Part shown: in pieces, positions 1-8,122 of the stretch
Numbering within the stretch: position 1 is the stretch's first letter
Layout: each line of letters starts with the position of its first letter
Source: Deinococcota bacterium
GTDB taxonomy: Bacteria > Deinococcota > Deinococci > Deinococcales > Trueperaceae
Assembly: GCA_963170125.1 (NCBI GenBank)
Contig: CAUJFI010000098.1
Location: 1-34,601, forward strand
Direction of reading: 5' to 3'
Length of the DNA stretch: 34,601 bases
Position numbers and translations under genes: made by a program
Notes under the pieces: generated by a model
What the model saw: the letters and a program-made list of their open reading frames with translations, nothing else
Told to the model about the DNA's origin: nothing
Database searches by the model: none

Positions 1-492
1 CGTCTGGCGGCGGAGCATGGCGCTGACATCGAGTTCGTCCTCGGGGACGCCGAGCGCACGCCGTTCGAAAGCGCCGGCTTCGACTTCGCCATTAGCGAGT
101 ACGGCGCCGCCATCTGGTGCGACCCGCATGCGTGGCTGCCAGAGGCGCATAGGCTCCTGAAACCGGGCGGCCGCCTGCGCTTCCTCGGCAACCACCCCTT
201 CACTCCCGCCTTCAGCCCCGAGGACGGCAGCGCCCTCGGCGACCGGCTCGTGCGCCCCTACTTCGGCGCCCGCGTCTTCGACTGGACGGACGTGAGCGTC
301 GACCCCGGCGGGATCGAGTTCAACCTCACGTTCGAGGACTGGATCGGTCTCTTCGGGGACGTCGGTTTCGAGATCGAGGGCTTCAGGGAGCCGCGCCCGA
401 GGGTGGTGACGGGCGAGGAGCGCTTCTTCGTCAGCGACGCCTGGGCGCGCGACTGGCCGAGCGAGCAGGTGTGGTACTTGCGCAAGACGTGA
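1..492 (+). CDS. SAM-dependent class I methyltransferase, 3' part
   Basis: The reading frame is open from the first base and stops at 490-492, so the N-terminus with the SAM-binding glycine loop lies outside the window. What remains resembles the second half of a Rossmann-fold methyltransferase: an acidic post-strand segment (VLGDAERTPFE), then FDFAISEYGAAIW, and the KPGGRLRFLGNHPF strand typical of the LLKPGG motif in this class. The tail FEDWIGLFGDVGFEIEGF is also usual in UbiE-like and Methyltransf_11 proteins. The substrate cannot be told from this part. It converges on the iron-type ABC operon, 90 bp away. Confidence 0.8.
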   Translation, partial: RLAAEHGADIEFVLGDAERTPFESAGFDFAISEYGAAIWCDPHAWLPEAHRLLKPGGRLRFLGNHPFTPAFSPEDGSALGDRLVRPYFGARVFDWTDVSVDPGGIEFNLTFEDWIGLFGDVGFEIEGFREPRPRVVTGEERFFVSDAWARDWPSEQVWYLRKT

Positions 493-551
493 GCGCTTTG
501 CCGAGGCTCGCATGCCGCCCAGCGCCTGCCGTGAGGGCGCGGCGGCGCTCG

Positions 552-572
552 CCACCGCTGCCCGGACGGTGG
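552..572. terminator. Candidate bidirectional hairpin
   Basis: CCACCG (552-557) and CGGTGG (567-572) form a perfect 6-bp stem with a 9-nt loop in the 90-bp space between the convergent methyltransferase and ABC ATPase genes. It lies 11 nt past the ATPase stop. No T-tract follows on either strand, so it is only a candidate terminator. Confidence 0.35.
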
Positions 573-582
573 ACGCAGGCCG

Positions 583-1797
583 TCACCACAGCCAGCACGC
601 GGCCCCGGCGCCCACGCTGACCGTCGCGGCCGTGCCGGGCGCGAGCGCCTGCCGTGCCTCGTCGCCCGACTCGGAGACGGGCACGTCGGCCAGCCAGGGC
701 TCCGGCACCCCGTCGAGCTCGAGCCAGTACCTGGCGTACGCGCCGAAGTAGCCGCGGGACACGACCTTGGCGGGGCAACGCCAGGAGCCGTCTTCCGTTC
801 CGGCGGCCGCGGCGGGACCGAGTGGCGCCAAACGCACGTGCTCCGGCCGCACCATCGCGACCCCGCGTGCTCCGGCGGGCGGCCGCCGCTCGTCGGGAAG
901 ACGGACCGCCAGCGGGCTCCCGGCGGCGGTGGTCATGACGCCGCCACCCGTCGCCGCATGACCCCCGTGCGCCGTGGAGAGTGCCCCCGCGCCGCCGGCG
1001 GACGCCAGGGGGCGCTGACCGCTCGCGGCAGCGGACACCTCGACGGGCAGCACGTTCGCCTGGCCGACGAACTCCGCGACGAAGCGGTTGGCGGGCCGCC
1101 GGTAGATGTCCTCGGGCGCGCCGGCCTGCTGCATGCGCCCCCCGTCGATCACCACGACCTGATCGGAGAGGGACAGCGCCTCCTCCTGGTCGTGCGTGAC
1201 GTAGACGGTCGTGATGCCCAACTGCCGCTGCAACGACTTGAGCTCGGCGCGCAGGCGCACGCGCAGCTTGGCGTCCAGGTTGGAGAGGGGCTCGTCCATG
1301 AGCAGGACCTGCGGCTCCAGGACGATGACCCGACCGAGCGCGACGCGCTGCTGCTGCCCGCCGGACAGCTCATGGGGGAAGCGCCCAGCCAGGCCGCGCA
1401 GACCGAGGAGCTCCAGCGCGCGCTCGACGCGCTCGGCCCTCGCGCCCTTGGCGAAGCGCTGCATGCGCAGCCCGTACTCGACGTTCGCCCGCACGGTCAT
1501 GTGCGGGAAGAGCGCGTAGTCCTGGAAGACCATGCCGGTCCCGCGCAGGTTAGGTGGTCGGCCCGTCTGGTCCATCCCGCCGATGACCACGCTGCCCGCG
1601 TCGGGCTCGACGAACCCGGCCAACATGCGCAGCACGGTCGTCTTGCCGCTGCCGCTCGGGCCGAGCAGGGTCGTGAAGGTGCCGCGCCCGATGTCGAGCG
1701 AGAAGTCGTCCACCGCCACCGCGGCGCCGAAGGCCTTGCGCAGGCCGACGAGCCGGACGTGCGTTCCGGCGAGAGCTCCGGCCTCAGGCGCCGGCAT
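583..1797 (-). CDS. ABC importer ATP-binding protein (FbpC/PotA type)
   Basis: This is the nucleotide-binding subunit that would power the importer encoded just upstream. Visible are Walker A GPSGSGKT (residues 46-53), the Q-loop with ALFPHMTV (about 92-102), the signature LSGGQQQ (144-150), Walker B LLMDEP (165-170) and the switch THDQEEA. After the ATPase domain, about 150 residues form a TOBE-like C-terminal region, interrupted by a low-complexity Ala/Gly/His stretch. Length (404 aa) is somewhat above the usual 340-380 because of that stretch. It overlaps the permease gene by 14 bp, and the order binding protein, permease, ATPase fits ferric or polyamine-type importers. Iron is the most likely substrate by family, but spermidine or phosphonate transport is not excluded. 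Confidence 0.88.
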   Translation of the reverse strand: MPAPEAGALAGTHVRLVGLRKAFGAAVAVDDFSLDIGRGTFTTLLGPSGSGKTTVLRMLAGFVEPDAGSVVIGGMDQTGRPPNLRGTGMVFQDYALFPHMTVRANVEYGLRMQRFAKGARAERVERALELLGLRGLAGRFPHELSGGQQQRVALGRVIVLEPQVLLMDEPLSNLDAKLRVRLRAELKSLQRQLGITTVYVTHDQEEALSLSDQVVVIDGGRMQQAGAPEDIYRRPANRFVAEFVGQANVLPVEVSAAASGQRPLASAGGAGALSTAHGGHAATGGGVMTTAAGSPLAVRLPDERRPPAGARGVAMVRPEHVRLAPLGPAAAAGTEDGSWRCPAKVVSRGYFGAYARYWLELDGVPEPWLADVPVSESGDEARQALAPGTAATVSVGAGAACWLW

Positions 1798-3442
1798 GCG
1801 CGCTCTCCGCCAGCGGTTTGAGGGAGCGCCCCGTGAGCAGGTAGAGGAGACCGAGGGAGAGCATGGTCACGGCCACGAGGGCGCTCGCCAACGCGGCCGC
1901 GCGCCCCCACCTGCCCTGGTCCGCCAGGTTGAGGATGGCGACGGAGGCGAGCGGCGTGTCGAACGAGACGAGGAAGATGACGGTGCTGAGCGTCCCGACG
2001 GCCCGCACGAACGAGAACACGAAGGCGGCCATGAGCGCCTGGCGCACTAGCGGCGCCGTGATCGTCGCCAGGATGCGGAGCTTCGAGGCGCCCAGGTTGG
2101 CGGCGCTCTCGTCGAGGCTCGGCTTGAGCTGGTCCATGGCGGCCGCGCAGACCCGGTAGCCGACCGGCAGGTAGGAGATGGCCATGGCGATGACGATGAT
2201 GCTGGCCGTGCCCGTCAGCCGGAACGTCGGTTGGTTGAACGCGAGGACGAAGGCCACCCCCATCAGCGTGCCCGGGATGGCGGCAGGCAGGAGCGTGGCG
2301 AGGTCGAGGCCGCGGCGCAGCGGCACCTTGGCGCGCTGCACGAGGTAGGCCGCCACGGCCGCCACGACCGTGCAGAGGAGCGCCGCCGCGGCGGCGAAGC
2401 GAAGGCTGTTGCCGAGCCCGCCGAACTGACCGAGGACGTAGGCGACGTGCTCGAAGGTCAGGCCGAAGTCGACGCCCCAGAGGCGCGTGAAGGCGCCCAT
2501 GAGCACGACGCCGTGGCTGGCGGCCACGAACAGGGTGACGAGCACGCAGAAGGCGAAGAGCCCCCAGCGCAACGCCGGCGAGACGCTCGGCGCCGGCAGC
2601 GACGACCCGCGCCCCCCGACCGTCGCGAAGCGCTCCCTGGTGGCGCCCTGCACCCACTGCTGCGCGGCGAAGAGCAGGACGGCGGGGACCAGGAGCAGCA
2701 GCCCGAGGGCCGCGCTCGTCCCGAAGCTCGCCCAGCCGCTGAGCTGCGTGTACACCGCCGTCGCCAGGACCTGGAAGCGGCCGCCGACGAGCATGGGGTT
2801 GCCGAAGTCGCCGAGGACCCCTATGGCGATGAACAGCGCGGCCGCCAGCAGACCGGGCGTCGCGAGCGGCAAGGTGACGGTGCGCAGGACCTGGGCGCGG
2901 CTAGCGCCCAGCCCGCGGGCGGCCTGCTCCAGACCCGGGTCGATGGCGGCGAAGGCGCCGCGGAGCACGAGGTAGGCGACGGGGAAGAACGAGAGCGTCT
3001 GGGCGAGCCAGAGGCCGTGCCAGCCGTAGATGGACGTCTCCAGCCCCAGCAGTTGGTACGTGACCAGCCCGCGCCTGCCCAGGAGAAGGATGAAGGCGAG
3101 GCCGGCGACGAACGGCGGCGTGAGCAGCAGGAACAGGGGCACGACGCTGAAGAAGCCCGCGCCCGGCACCCGCGCGCGCGTGACGGCGTAGGCGTAGAGC
3201 GTGCCGACCAGCAGCGACGAGACCGTCGAGAGGACGAGCATCGTGAGGGTGTTCAGGCTCGCGCCGCGCCAGCGCGGCGTCGAGAACACCTGGCGCCAGT
3301 CGGCGAACGTCGGCTCGAACGCCACCCGCACGAGCGGCCCGACCACGAAGACGAGCAGGAACGCCGCCACCAGGCCGTACGCCAGGAGCAGCCCCCGGTC
3401 GTAACGCCACAGCCGGCCCAGCGACCGGATGCCGTACGTCAA
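1784..3442 (-). CDS. ABC importer permease, fused double-domain (FbpB type)
   Basis: A 552-residue inner-membrane protein with about 12 hydrophobic segments in two similar halves. Each half carries a BPD_transp_1-type EAA loop: EQAARGLGASRAQVLRTVTLP in the first and DESAANLGASKLRILATIT in the second. The two-in-one arrangement is characteristic of FbpB permeases of ferric iron importers. The start is a TTG at 3440-3442 that overlaps the binding protein stop codon by 4 bp, which suggests translational coupling; an AGGTGG lies just upstream. It would form the channel with the ATPase encoded downstream. Confidence 0.88.
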   Translation of the reverse strand: MTYGIRSLGRLWRYDRGLLLAYGLVAAFLLVFVVGPLVRVAFEPTFADWRQVFSTPRWRGASLNTLTMLVLSTVSSLLVGTLYAYAVTRARVPGAGFFSVVPLFLLLTPPFVAGLAFILLLGRRGLVTYQLLGLETSIYGWHGLWLAQTLSFFPVAYLVLRGAFAAIDPGLEQAARGLGASRAQVLRTVTLPLATPGLLAAALFIAIGVLGDFGNPMLVGGRFQVLATAVYTQLSGWASFGTSAALGLLLLVPAVLLFAAQQWVQGATRERFATVGGRGSSLPAPSVSPALRWGLFAFCVLVTLFVAASHGVVLMGAFTRLWGVDFGLTFEHVAYVLGQFGGLGNSLRFAAAAALLCTVVAAVAAYLVQRAKVPLRRGLDLATLLPAAIPGTLMGVAFVLAFNQPTFRLTGTASIIVIAMAISYLPVGYRVCAAAMDQLKPSLDESAANLGASKLRILATITAPLVRQALMAAFVFSFVRAVGTLSTVIFLVSFDTPLASVAILNLADQGRWGRAAALASALVAVTMLSLGLLYLLTGRSLKPLAESAHAGA

Positions 3443-4506
3443 TGGACCACCTGTTGCCAGCGCAGCAGGACTTCGTCGCGCTGGTCGCCGGCCAACTTGG
3501 CGTCGTAGTCGATGAAGTCGAACTCGGCGAAAGTGTTGGCGCCCTCCGGCAGGGCCACCTCGGGGTTGAGGGGCGTGGTGAGCGACTGCGCGGAGAAGGC
3601 CGCCTCCGCCTGCGCCGAGAGGACGAAGTCGACGAAGCGCCGTGCGTTGTCCGGGTTCGGGCCCCCCGCGATGATCGAGACGGCGCCGACCTCACCCGCC
3701 GTGGCGGGCGGCACGATGGTCGAGACGGGGAAGCCGTCGTGACGGTAGCGCGCGAGCGCGTGCGTGTAGGCGACGCCGATGGCGTACTCGCCGGTGCCGA
3801 CGAGCTGCGGCGGCGCCCCACCGCTGGCGGGGAACTGGCCGACGAGGGGCGCGAGCGCCTCCAAGTAGGCCCAACCCGCGTCCCACCCGAGGCGCTGGAG
3901 CTGCGTCTGGACGAAGAGGTACGCGGTCGAGGACGCCACGGGGTCGGTCATGACGATCTCGCCCTTGAACGCGGGATCGAGGAGGTCGTCCCAGGTGGCG
4001 GGGAACGCCTTGCCGGGGTAGAGCCGATGGAAGCGCTCCTCGTTGACGCCGATGCCGAGGGCGGTCAGGTAGAAGCCGGTCCAGTACCCTTCCGGGCTGA
4101 CGGCGTAAGCGGGCAGCGCCTCGGCGGCCGCCGGCGCGTACTGGGCGAGGGCGCCCGTATCCGCGATGGCGATGTGCTGCGAGCTGGGGCCGCCCAGGAG
4201 CACGTCGGCCTGCGGCGCGCCCTTCTCGGCGATCACCCGGCTGACGAGCTCGCCGGTCGCGGCACGCAGGTAGGTGACGTGGATGCCGGTCTCGGCCTCG
4301 AACATGTCCGCGAGGAGCTTCACGTCGTCCTCGTTGATCACGGAGTAGACGCGCACCTCGCCTTGGGCGAGGGCGGCACTCAGGAAGCAGGAAGCGACGA
4401 CGACGAGCGCGCGCGCGATGGCAGAGGCGCGTCGCGCAGGGCGGCGTGAACATGCGCGCGTGGCGGGGTTGTCTGGGTGTCTCGGTTCTCGGGCTACACG
4501 CAGCAT
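3439..4506 (-). CDS. ABC importer substrate-binding protein (FbpA/COG1840 family)
   Basis: This is a 355-residue extracytoplasmic binding protein. An Arg-rich n-region is followed by a hydrophobic core (about residues 29-46), with probable signal peptidase cleavage after ALA47. The mature part begins EVRVYSVINEDDVKLLADMFEAETGI, the usual opening of Fe3+-type binding proteins, and later has ADVLLGG and WDDLLDPAFKGEI. I do not see the adjacent Tyr-Tyr pair that binds iron in classical FbpA, so the substrate could be a ferric chelate, 2-aminoethylphosphonate or another small ligand. The ATG at 4506 is supported by AAGGAGG 6 nt upstream. It is first in a three-gene operon. Confidence 0.85.
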   Translation of the reverse strand: MLRVAREPRHPDNPATRACSRRPARRASAIARALVVVASCFLSAALAQGEVRVYSVINEDDVKLLADMFEAETGIHVTYLRAATGELVSRVIAEKGAPQADVLLGGPSSQHIAIADTGALAQYAPAAAEALPAYAVSPEGYWTGFYLTALGIGVNEERFHRLYPGKAFPATWDDLLDPAFKGEIVMTDPVASSTAYLFVQTQLQRLGWDAGWAYLEALAPLVGQFPASGGAPPQLVGTGEYAIGVAYTHALARYRHDGFPVSTIVPPATAGEVGAVSIIAGGPNPDNARRFVDFVLSAQAEAAFSAQSLTTPLNPEVALPEGANTFAEFDFIDYDAKLAGDQRDEVLLRWQQVVH

Positions 4507-4512
4507 GGTGGT

Positions 4513-4519
4513 CCTCCTT
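4513..4519 (-). promoter_or_regulatory. Strong Shine-Dalgarno for the binding protein gene
   Basis: AAGGAGG on the minus strand, 6 nt before ATG 4506. It fixes the start of the binding-protein gene and contrasts with the many genes here that lack any Shine-Dalgarno sequence. Confidence 0.8.
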
Positions 4520-4646
4520 GTGCCGCGGACGGCTAGGGCCGGCCTGGTCGGCCGGGCGCACCTGCACGATAGTAAGCCGTTCGGGCGGGCAGGTGGCGTA
4601 GGTCGACTGGGTCTTGGCCGCTTGCGTCTGATCTAGCTCGTTAGCC

Positions 4647-4652
4647 TAGAAT
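4647..4652 (+). promoter_or_regulatory. Candidate -10 box for the vapBC45 operon
   Basis: TAGAAT lies 27 nt before the GTG start at 4680. A weak TTGCGT at 4622-4627 could be the -35, but the 19-bp spacer is long. A GGGAGG Shine-Dalgarno (4668-4673) sits 6 nt before the start, so this operon would be translated from a leadered mRNA. The 173-bp divergent space should also hold the promoter for the ABC operon, which I could not place. Confidence 0.4.
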
Positions 4653-4679
4653 CGCTGTGACCGGGGCGGGAGGTGCGAC

Positions 4680-5393
4680 GTGACGCAACATGTCCAAGGC
4701 TGGAGTCGAGTGAAGGCCGGCGGAGCGTTCTTCGGTGGCCAGGAGCCGGGTGATGTGCCCCTGTACACGATCGCAGCAGCCGCTCGGTACCTGCGTATAC
4801 CGGAAAGCACCGCGCGCTGGTGGACGAAGGGCAGGGCCGGTGACGGCTACGAGCCGGTATTGAGAGCCGTCAAGAGTAGCCTACTGAGCTTCAACGATCT
4901 CGTGGAGCTTTTCGTCGTCAAGCAGTTACGGAGCTTCCACGGCGTGTCGCTGGACGCGATCAGGCAGGCCGTGGACTACTCGGCCACCGTCCTAGGCGTT
5001 GAGAGGGTTCTGCTCTCCCACGACCTCTCTACCTTCGGAAAGTCGGTTCTACTGACGCACCTTGGAGACCTCGTTGCCATCTCCCACAGCGGTCAGATAG
5101 CGATGCAGGAGATCGTCCAGGGGTTCATGCCGAGGGTCAGTTGGTCGGAGCGGGAGTTCCCTATCGGTCTGCACCCCACTTTCTTGGGCGAGGAGTCGGT
5201 GGACGGCAACTACCCGATCACGCTGTCCCCACTGGTTGCTTTCGGCTCCCCGACACTGTATGGGACGGGCATCAAGACGCGGGTAGTGGTCGCTCGCGTC
5301 GATGCCGGCGAAACCTTGGGCCAGGTCGCAGAGGATTACGGCGTAGACCCAACGTATGTAAAGAACGCCATCTTCTTCGAGAACGCGGCATGA
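4680..5393 (+). CDS. vapB45: VapB45-like antitoxin with C-terminal DUF433
   Basis: A 237-residue antitoxin-type DNA-binding protein. Residues about 24-75 resemble a MerR-like winged helix: YTIAAAARYLRIPESTARWW is a helix-turn-helix for reading operator DNA. The C-terminus (KTRVVVARVDAGETLGQVAEDYGVDP) matches DUF433, the second HTH-like domain of this family. Length and architecture parallel Mycobacterium tuberculosis VapB45 (Rv2018). The GTG start is set by GGGAGG 6 nt upstream. The next gene starts directly after its stop codon and encodes the matching PIN-like partner, so it should neutralise that toxin and repress the operon. Local GC is lower than in neighbouring genes, consistent with horizontal transfer. 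Confidence 0.85.
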   Translation: MTQHVQGWSRVKAGGAFFGGQEPGDVPLYTIAAAARYLRIPESTARWWTKGRAGDGYEPVLRAVKSSLLSFNDLVELFVVKQLRSFHGVSLDAIRQAVDYSATVLGVERVLLSHDLSTFGKSVLLTHLGDLVAISHSGQIAMQEIVQGFMPRVSWSEREFPIGLHPTFLGEESVDGNYPITLSPLVAFGSPTLYGTGIKTRVVVARVDAGETLGQVAEDYGVDPTYVKNAIFFENAA

Positions 5394-5810
5394 ATGGCGC
5401 GCTACTTCCTAGATGAGAACCTTGGGCGCAGTGTCGAGTCCATATTGCGCAACGCTGGATTTGATGTAGTCACTAGTCGCGGACTGGGGATGATTGGCAT
5501 GGCCGACATCGAGTGGATCCCTCGGGTGGCAGCTCTCGGCCGCGTGATCATCACGGCAGACTCGAGGATCAGGCTCGTGCCCGCGGAGAAGGCTGCTGTG
5601 ACCACCGCGGTGGCCAGGCTGATTACGGTCAAGGTAAACAAGGCCGCCACCGTTAGAGACGTCGCCAACAACGTAGTCAATAGTCGAGCGTTACTCGAAC
5701 GGTTCATCGCTAAGAACGCAGCTCCATGGATCGTCAGTCTGTCGATGCCGAACGAACGAGACTACGCACTTGGCCGACCCGGAAGGCTGAGTCAGAACAA
5801 GCTCGGCTAA
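5394..5810 (+). CDS. vapC45: VapC45-like PIN-domain toxin
   Basis: A 138-residue protein, the same length as M. tuberculosis VapC45 (Rv2019). It opens YFLDENLGRSVESILRNAGFDVVTSRGLGM, with the conserved D-E-N and the spacing of the DUF5615/PIN-like fold. It continues with GRVIITADSRIR, where the Asp is a likely metal ligand. It would be a Mg2+-dependent ribonuclease held inactive by the upstream protein. The ATG follows the antitoxin stop with no spacer; an alternative ATG 4 nt earlier opens only a short frame. The conserved acidic residues are present and the gene looks intact. Confidence 0.83.
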   Translation: MARYFLDENLGRSVESILRNAGFDVVTSRGLGMIGMADIEWIPRVAALGRVIITADSRIRLVPAEKAAVTTAVARLITVKVNKAATVRDVANNVVNSRALLERFIAKNAAPWIVSLSMPNERDYALGRPGRLSQNKLG

Positions 5811-5842
5811 CGGCCCCTTACCGAGGAGGCGCGGCAGCGAGC

Positions 5843-6238
5843 ATGTTCGGTGCCCGCCTCATCGGCATCGTCGCCTACGGCTCATGGGCGCGAGACGAGC
5901 TGACCGACCGATCGGACCTCGACGCCCTCATCATCGTCACGAACGGCACCGGGTTGAACCGCGACCTCTATCGCAGATGGGATGAAGCCCCGTTGGTTTG
6001 GAACGGTCTCTGTATCGAACCGCACTTCGCCCACCTTCCTGACGCTGATGCTCCGGTCGCCGGGTTCTGGGCCGAGGTCGCGATCCATGGGATAGTCCTG
6101 TTCGAGCGTTCTTACGCTGTGTCACGCCGGCTCGTGGAGATCCGCCGGCGCTTGTCCGGAGGCGAGCTCACCCGGCGTTGCTGCGCGCAGTCGGCATCGA
6201 GCCACCGCGGATACACGATGTCTCGCCAGTGTTGCTGA
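5843..6238 (+). pseudogene. MntA-like nucleotidyltransferase, C-terminally disrupted
   Basis: The frame contains an exact GS-x10-DxD minimal nucleotidyltransferase motif, GSWARDELTDRSDLD (codons 5879-5923), followed by ALYRRWDE-like and EPHFAHLP segments. Such proteins are the MntA antitoxins that AMPylate HEPN toxins. Family-like sequence continues to about 6172 (RRLVEIRRRLSGGELTRR), then turns to unrelated residues and stops at 6236-6238. The HEPN-like sequence appears immediately in another frame. From ATG 5843 the usual first helix is missing; an earlier ATG at 5726 would overlap vapC45 by 85 bp. The active site itself is intact, so the truncated protein might retain activity. I read it as a decayed module. 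Confidence 0.72.
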
Positions 6239-6453
6239 GCGAACGCTCACGCCTGCCCCAGGCACTCGCGCTGCATATAGATGAGCTGGCCGAGATCTCG
6301 CGCCAGTTGCGACGCGACCTTGAACTGGCTTTCTACGGCGCCGAGGACCTCACCCCGTCGGACTTCTACGCAGAAACGGACGCCGAACGCGCCCTTACGA
6401 GCGCGACACGTGTCGTGGACCTGGTGGCGCGCCATGTCGAGGCCGTCTCGTAG
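6178..6453 (+). pseudogene. HEPN-domain (HepT-like) toxin, C-terminal remnant
   Basis: This 91-codon frame begins at a TTG and reads LLRAVGIEPPRIHDVSPVLLSERSRLP, then RRDLELAFYGAEDLTPSDFYAETDAERAL, which is typical of the C-terminal two thirds of a HEPN protein family that usually follows an MntA-type nucleotidyltransferase. The expected N-terminal helices (roughly 40-50 residues) are absent, and the frame overlaps the end of the nucleotidyltransferase. The simplest explanation is a deletion that removed the junction of two adjacent genes. No Shine-Dalgarno sequence is seen at the TTG. A functional short HEPN protein is possible but unlikely. Confidence 0.65.
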
Positions 6454-6488
6454 CGAACCGTAAGTCAAGACCCCAGCCGACCCCGTGT

Positions 6489-6494
6489 TGTAAT
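6489..6494 (+). promoter_or_regulatory. Candidate -10 box, leaderless aldehyde dehydrogenase mRNA
   Basis: TGTAAT ends 6 nt before ATG 6501, and no Shine-Dalgarno sequence is present. Transcription starting about 7 nt after the hexamer would begin at or beside the start codon. No clear -35 is seen. Confidence 0.45.
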
Positions 6495-6500
6495 TGCCCC

Positions 6501-8069
6501 ATGAGCAAGAGCAAGGTTCACCCGCACCTCTACGCCGGCCGCGAGGTCGTCGGCGAGAGGACCTTCGAGAGCCGCAACTCGAGCGACACGAGCGACGTGC
6601 TCGGCGTCTTCTACGAGGCCACCAAGGAGCAGGTCCAGGGGGCGGCCAGGGCCGCCCGCGCGGCCGCCAAGGCGTGGGCCAAGACGCCCGCCCCCGTCCG
6701 CGGGCAGGTCATCGGGCTCGTCGGTCAGGCCATCGAGCGCGAGAAGGAGCCCCTCGCCCGGCTCATCACGCGCGAGATGGGCAAGACGCTCAAGGAGGCC
6801 CGCGGCGACGTCCAGGAGGCCATCGACACCTGCTACTTCTTCCAGAGCGAGGGCAGGCGCCTCTACGGCCAGACGGTCCCGAGCGAGATGCCGCGCAAGG
6901 ACCTCATGACGTACCGCCGGCCGCTCGGCGTGGTCGGCATCGTCACGGCCGGTAACTTCCCCGTGGCCGTGCCGAGCTGGAAGATCATCCCCGCCCTCGT
7001 GACGGGCAACACGATCGTCTGGAAGCCGTCCGAGGACGTGCCGGCATGCTCCTACGCCTTCGCCAAGATCCTCCTCGGCGCCGGGCTGCCGGCCGGGGTG
7101 TTCAACGTCGTGTTCGGCGGCGGCAAGGACGCGGCCGGGCAGTACGTGATCGAGCTAATGGACGACGGCCTCGTCGACAAGCTCGCCTTCACGGGCTCGA
7201 GCGCCGTCGGCCGCTACGTCGGCGAGGTGGCGGGCCGCAACCTCCAGCACCCGACGCTGGAGCTGGGCGGCAAGAACCCGCTCGTCGTCATGCGCGACGC
7301 GGACCTCGACAACGCCGTGCAGGGCGCCGTCTTCTCGGCGTTCGCCACGGGCGGGCAGCGCTGCACGAGCGCTGGCAACGTCATCGTCGACGCGCCCGTC
7401 TACGACGAGTTCAAGAAGCGTTACCTGGCCGCCGTCGAGAAGATCCGCATCGGCGACCCGCTGAAGACCGAGGACGTCCTCTACGGCCCGTTCATCAACG
7501 AGCGCTTCTTCAGGCGCTGGGAGCAGCAGTACGCGTGGGGCGAGGCGGACGGCGCCACGCTCCTCTACGGCAAGGGGCGCATCACGGACGACTCAAGGCC
7601 TTCGGGGTTCGTCGGCGACCCGAACGCGGGCTTCTACGGCTGGCCGACCGTGTGGGAGGGCGTGAAGCCCGGCATGCGGCTCTTCCAGGAGGAGATCTTC
7701 GGGCCCACCATCAACCTCGTGAAGGTCGACGGCATCGAAGAGGCCATCACCACGGCCAACGCCGTCGCCTACGGGCTCTCGAGCAGCATCTATACGAACA
7801 ACCGCGAGTGGGCCTACGCCTTCAAGGACGAGATCCAGGCCGGCATGACGAGCATCAACAACACGACGAACGGCGCCGAGGCGCACATGCCGTTCGGCGG
7901 CGTGAAGGCGAGCGGCAACGGCACGCGCGAGAGCGGCATCTGGGTCCTCGACAGCTACACGTACTGGCACGGCGTCAACGACGACATCTCGGGCAAGCTC
8001 CAGCTCGCGCAGATGGATACCGCGTACGTCGAGCCGCAGGCGGCCGTGAGCGTGGCCGAGCTGTTTTGA
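6501..8069 (+). CDS. NAD(P)-dependent aldehyde dehydrogenase
   Basis: A 522-residue member of the aldehyde dehydrogenase superfamily, which oxidises an aldehyde to its acid in the cytoplasm. The catalytic set is complete: Asn152 (AGNFPVAVPSW), general base Glu254 (LELGGKNP) and nucleophile Cys288 (GQRCTSAGN). The cofactor Lys is in WKPSED, and EEIFGPTINL and PFGGVKASGNG are standard late motifs. Length is slightly above the common 480-500 because of an insertion around residues 345-375. Resemblance to semialdehyde dehydrogenases is general, so the substrate is not assigned. It is monocistronic, convergent with uppS, and unrelated to the toxin-antitoxin remnants upstream. Confidence 0.92.
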   Translation: MSKSKVHPHLYAGREVVGERTFESRNSSDTSDVLGVFYEATKEQVQGAARAARAAAKAWAKTPAPVRGQVIGLVGQAIEREKEPLARLITREMGKTLKEARGDVQEAIDTCYFFQSEGRRLYGQTVPSEMPRKDLMTYRRPLGVVGIVTAGNFPVAVPSWKIIPALVTGNTIVWKPSEDVPACSYAFAKILLGAGLPAGVFNVVFGGGKDAAGQYVIELMDDGLVDKLAFTGSSAVGRYVGEVAGRNLQHPTLELGGKNPLVVMRDADLDNAVQGAVFSAFATGGQRCTSAGNVIVDAPVYDEFKKRYLAAVEKIRIGDPLKTEDVLYGPFINERFFRRWEQQYAWGEADGATLLYGKGRITDDSRPSGFVGDPNAGFYGWPTVWEGVKPGMRLFQEEIFGPTINLVKVDGIEEAITTANAVAYGLSSSIYTNNREWAYAFKDEIQAGMTSINNTTNGAEAHMPFGGVKASGNGTRESGIWVLDSYTYWHGVNDDISGKLQLAQMDTAYVEPQAAVSVAELF

Positions 8070-8093
8070 ACCGACCGAACCGCGAAGCCGAAC

Positions 8094-8122
8094 GAGCCGG
8101 TCGCTACGACTTCGACCGGCTC
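8094..8122. terminator. Bidirectional hairpin overlapping the uppS stop
   Basis: GAGCCGGTCG (8094-8103) and CGACCGGCTC (8113-8122) form a perfect 10-bp stem with a 9-nt loop between two convergent genes. Its 3' arm includes two bases of the uppS stop codon (8121-8123). No T-tract follows on either side. Confidence 0.65.

Noticed and set aside
2231..3508. Long plus-strand open frame (425 codons) opposite the permease, and many similar long antisense frames
   Set aside because: High GC leaves stops rare in all frames. Its translation is Arg/Glu/Gly-rich low complexity, while the opposite strand encodes a clear two-domain permease.
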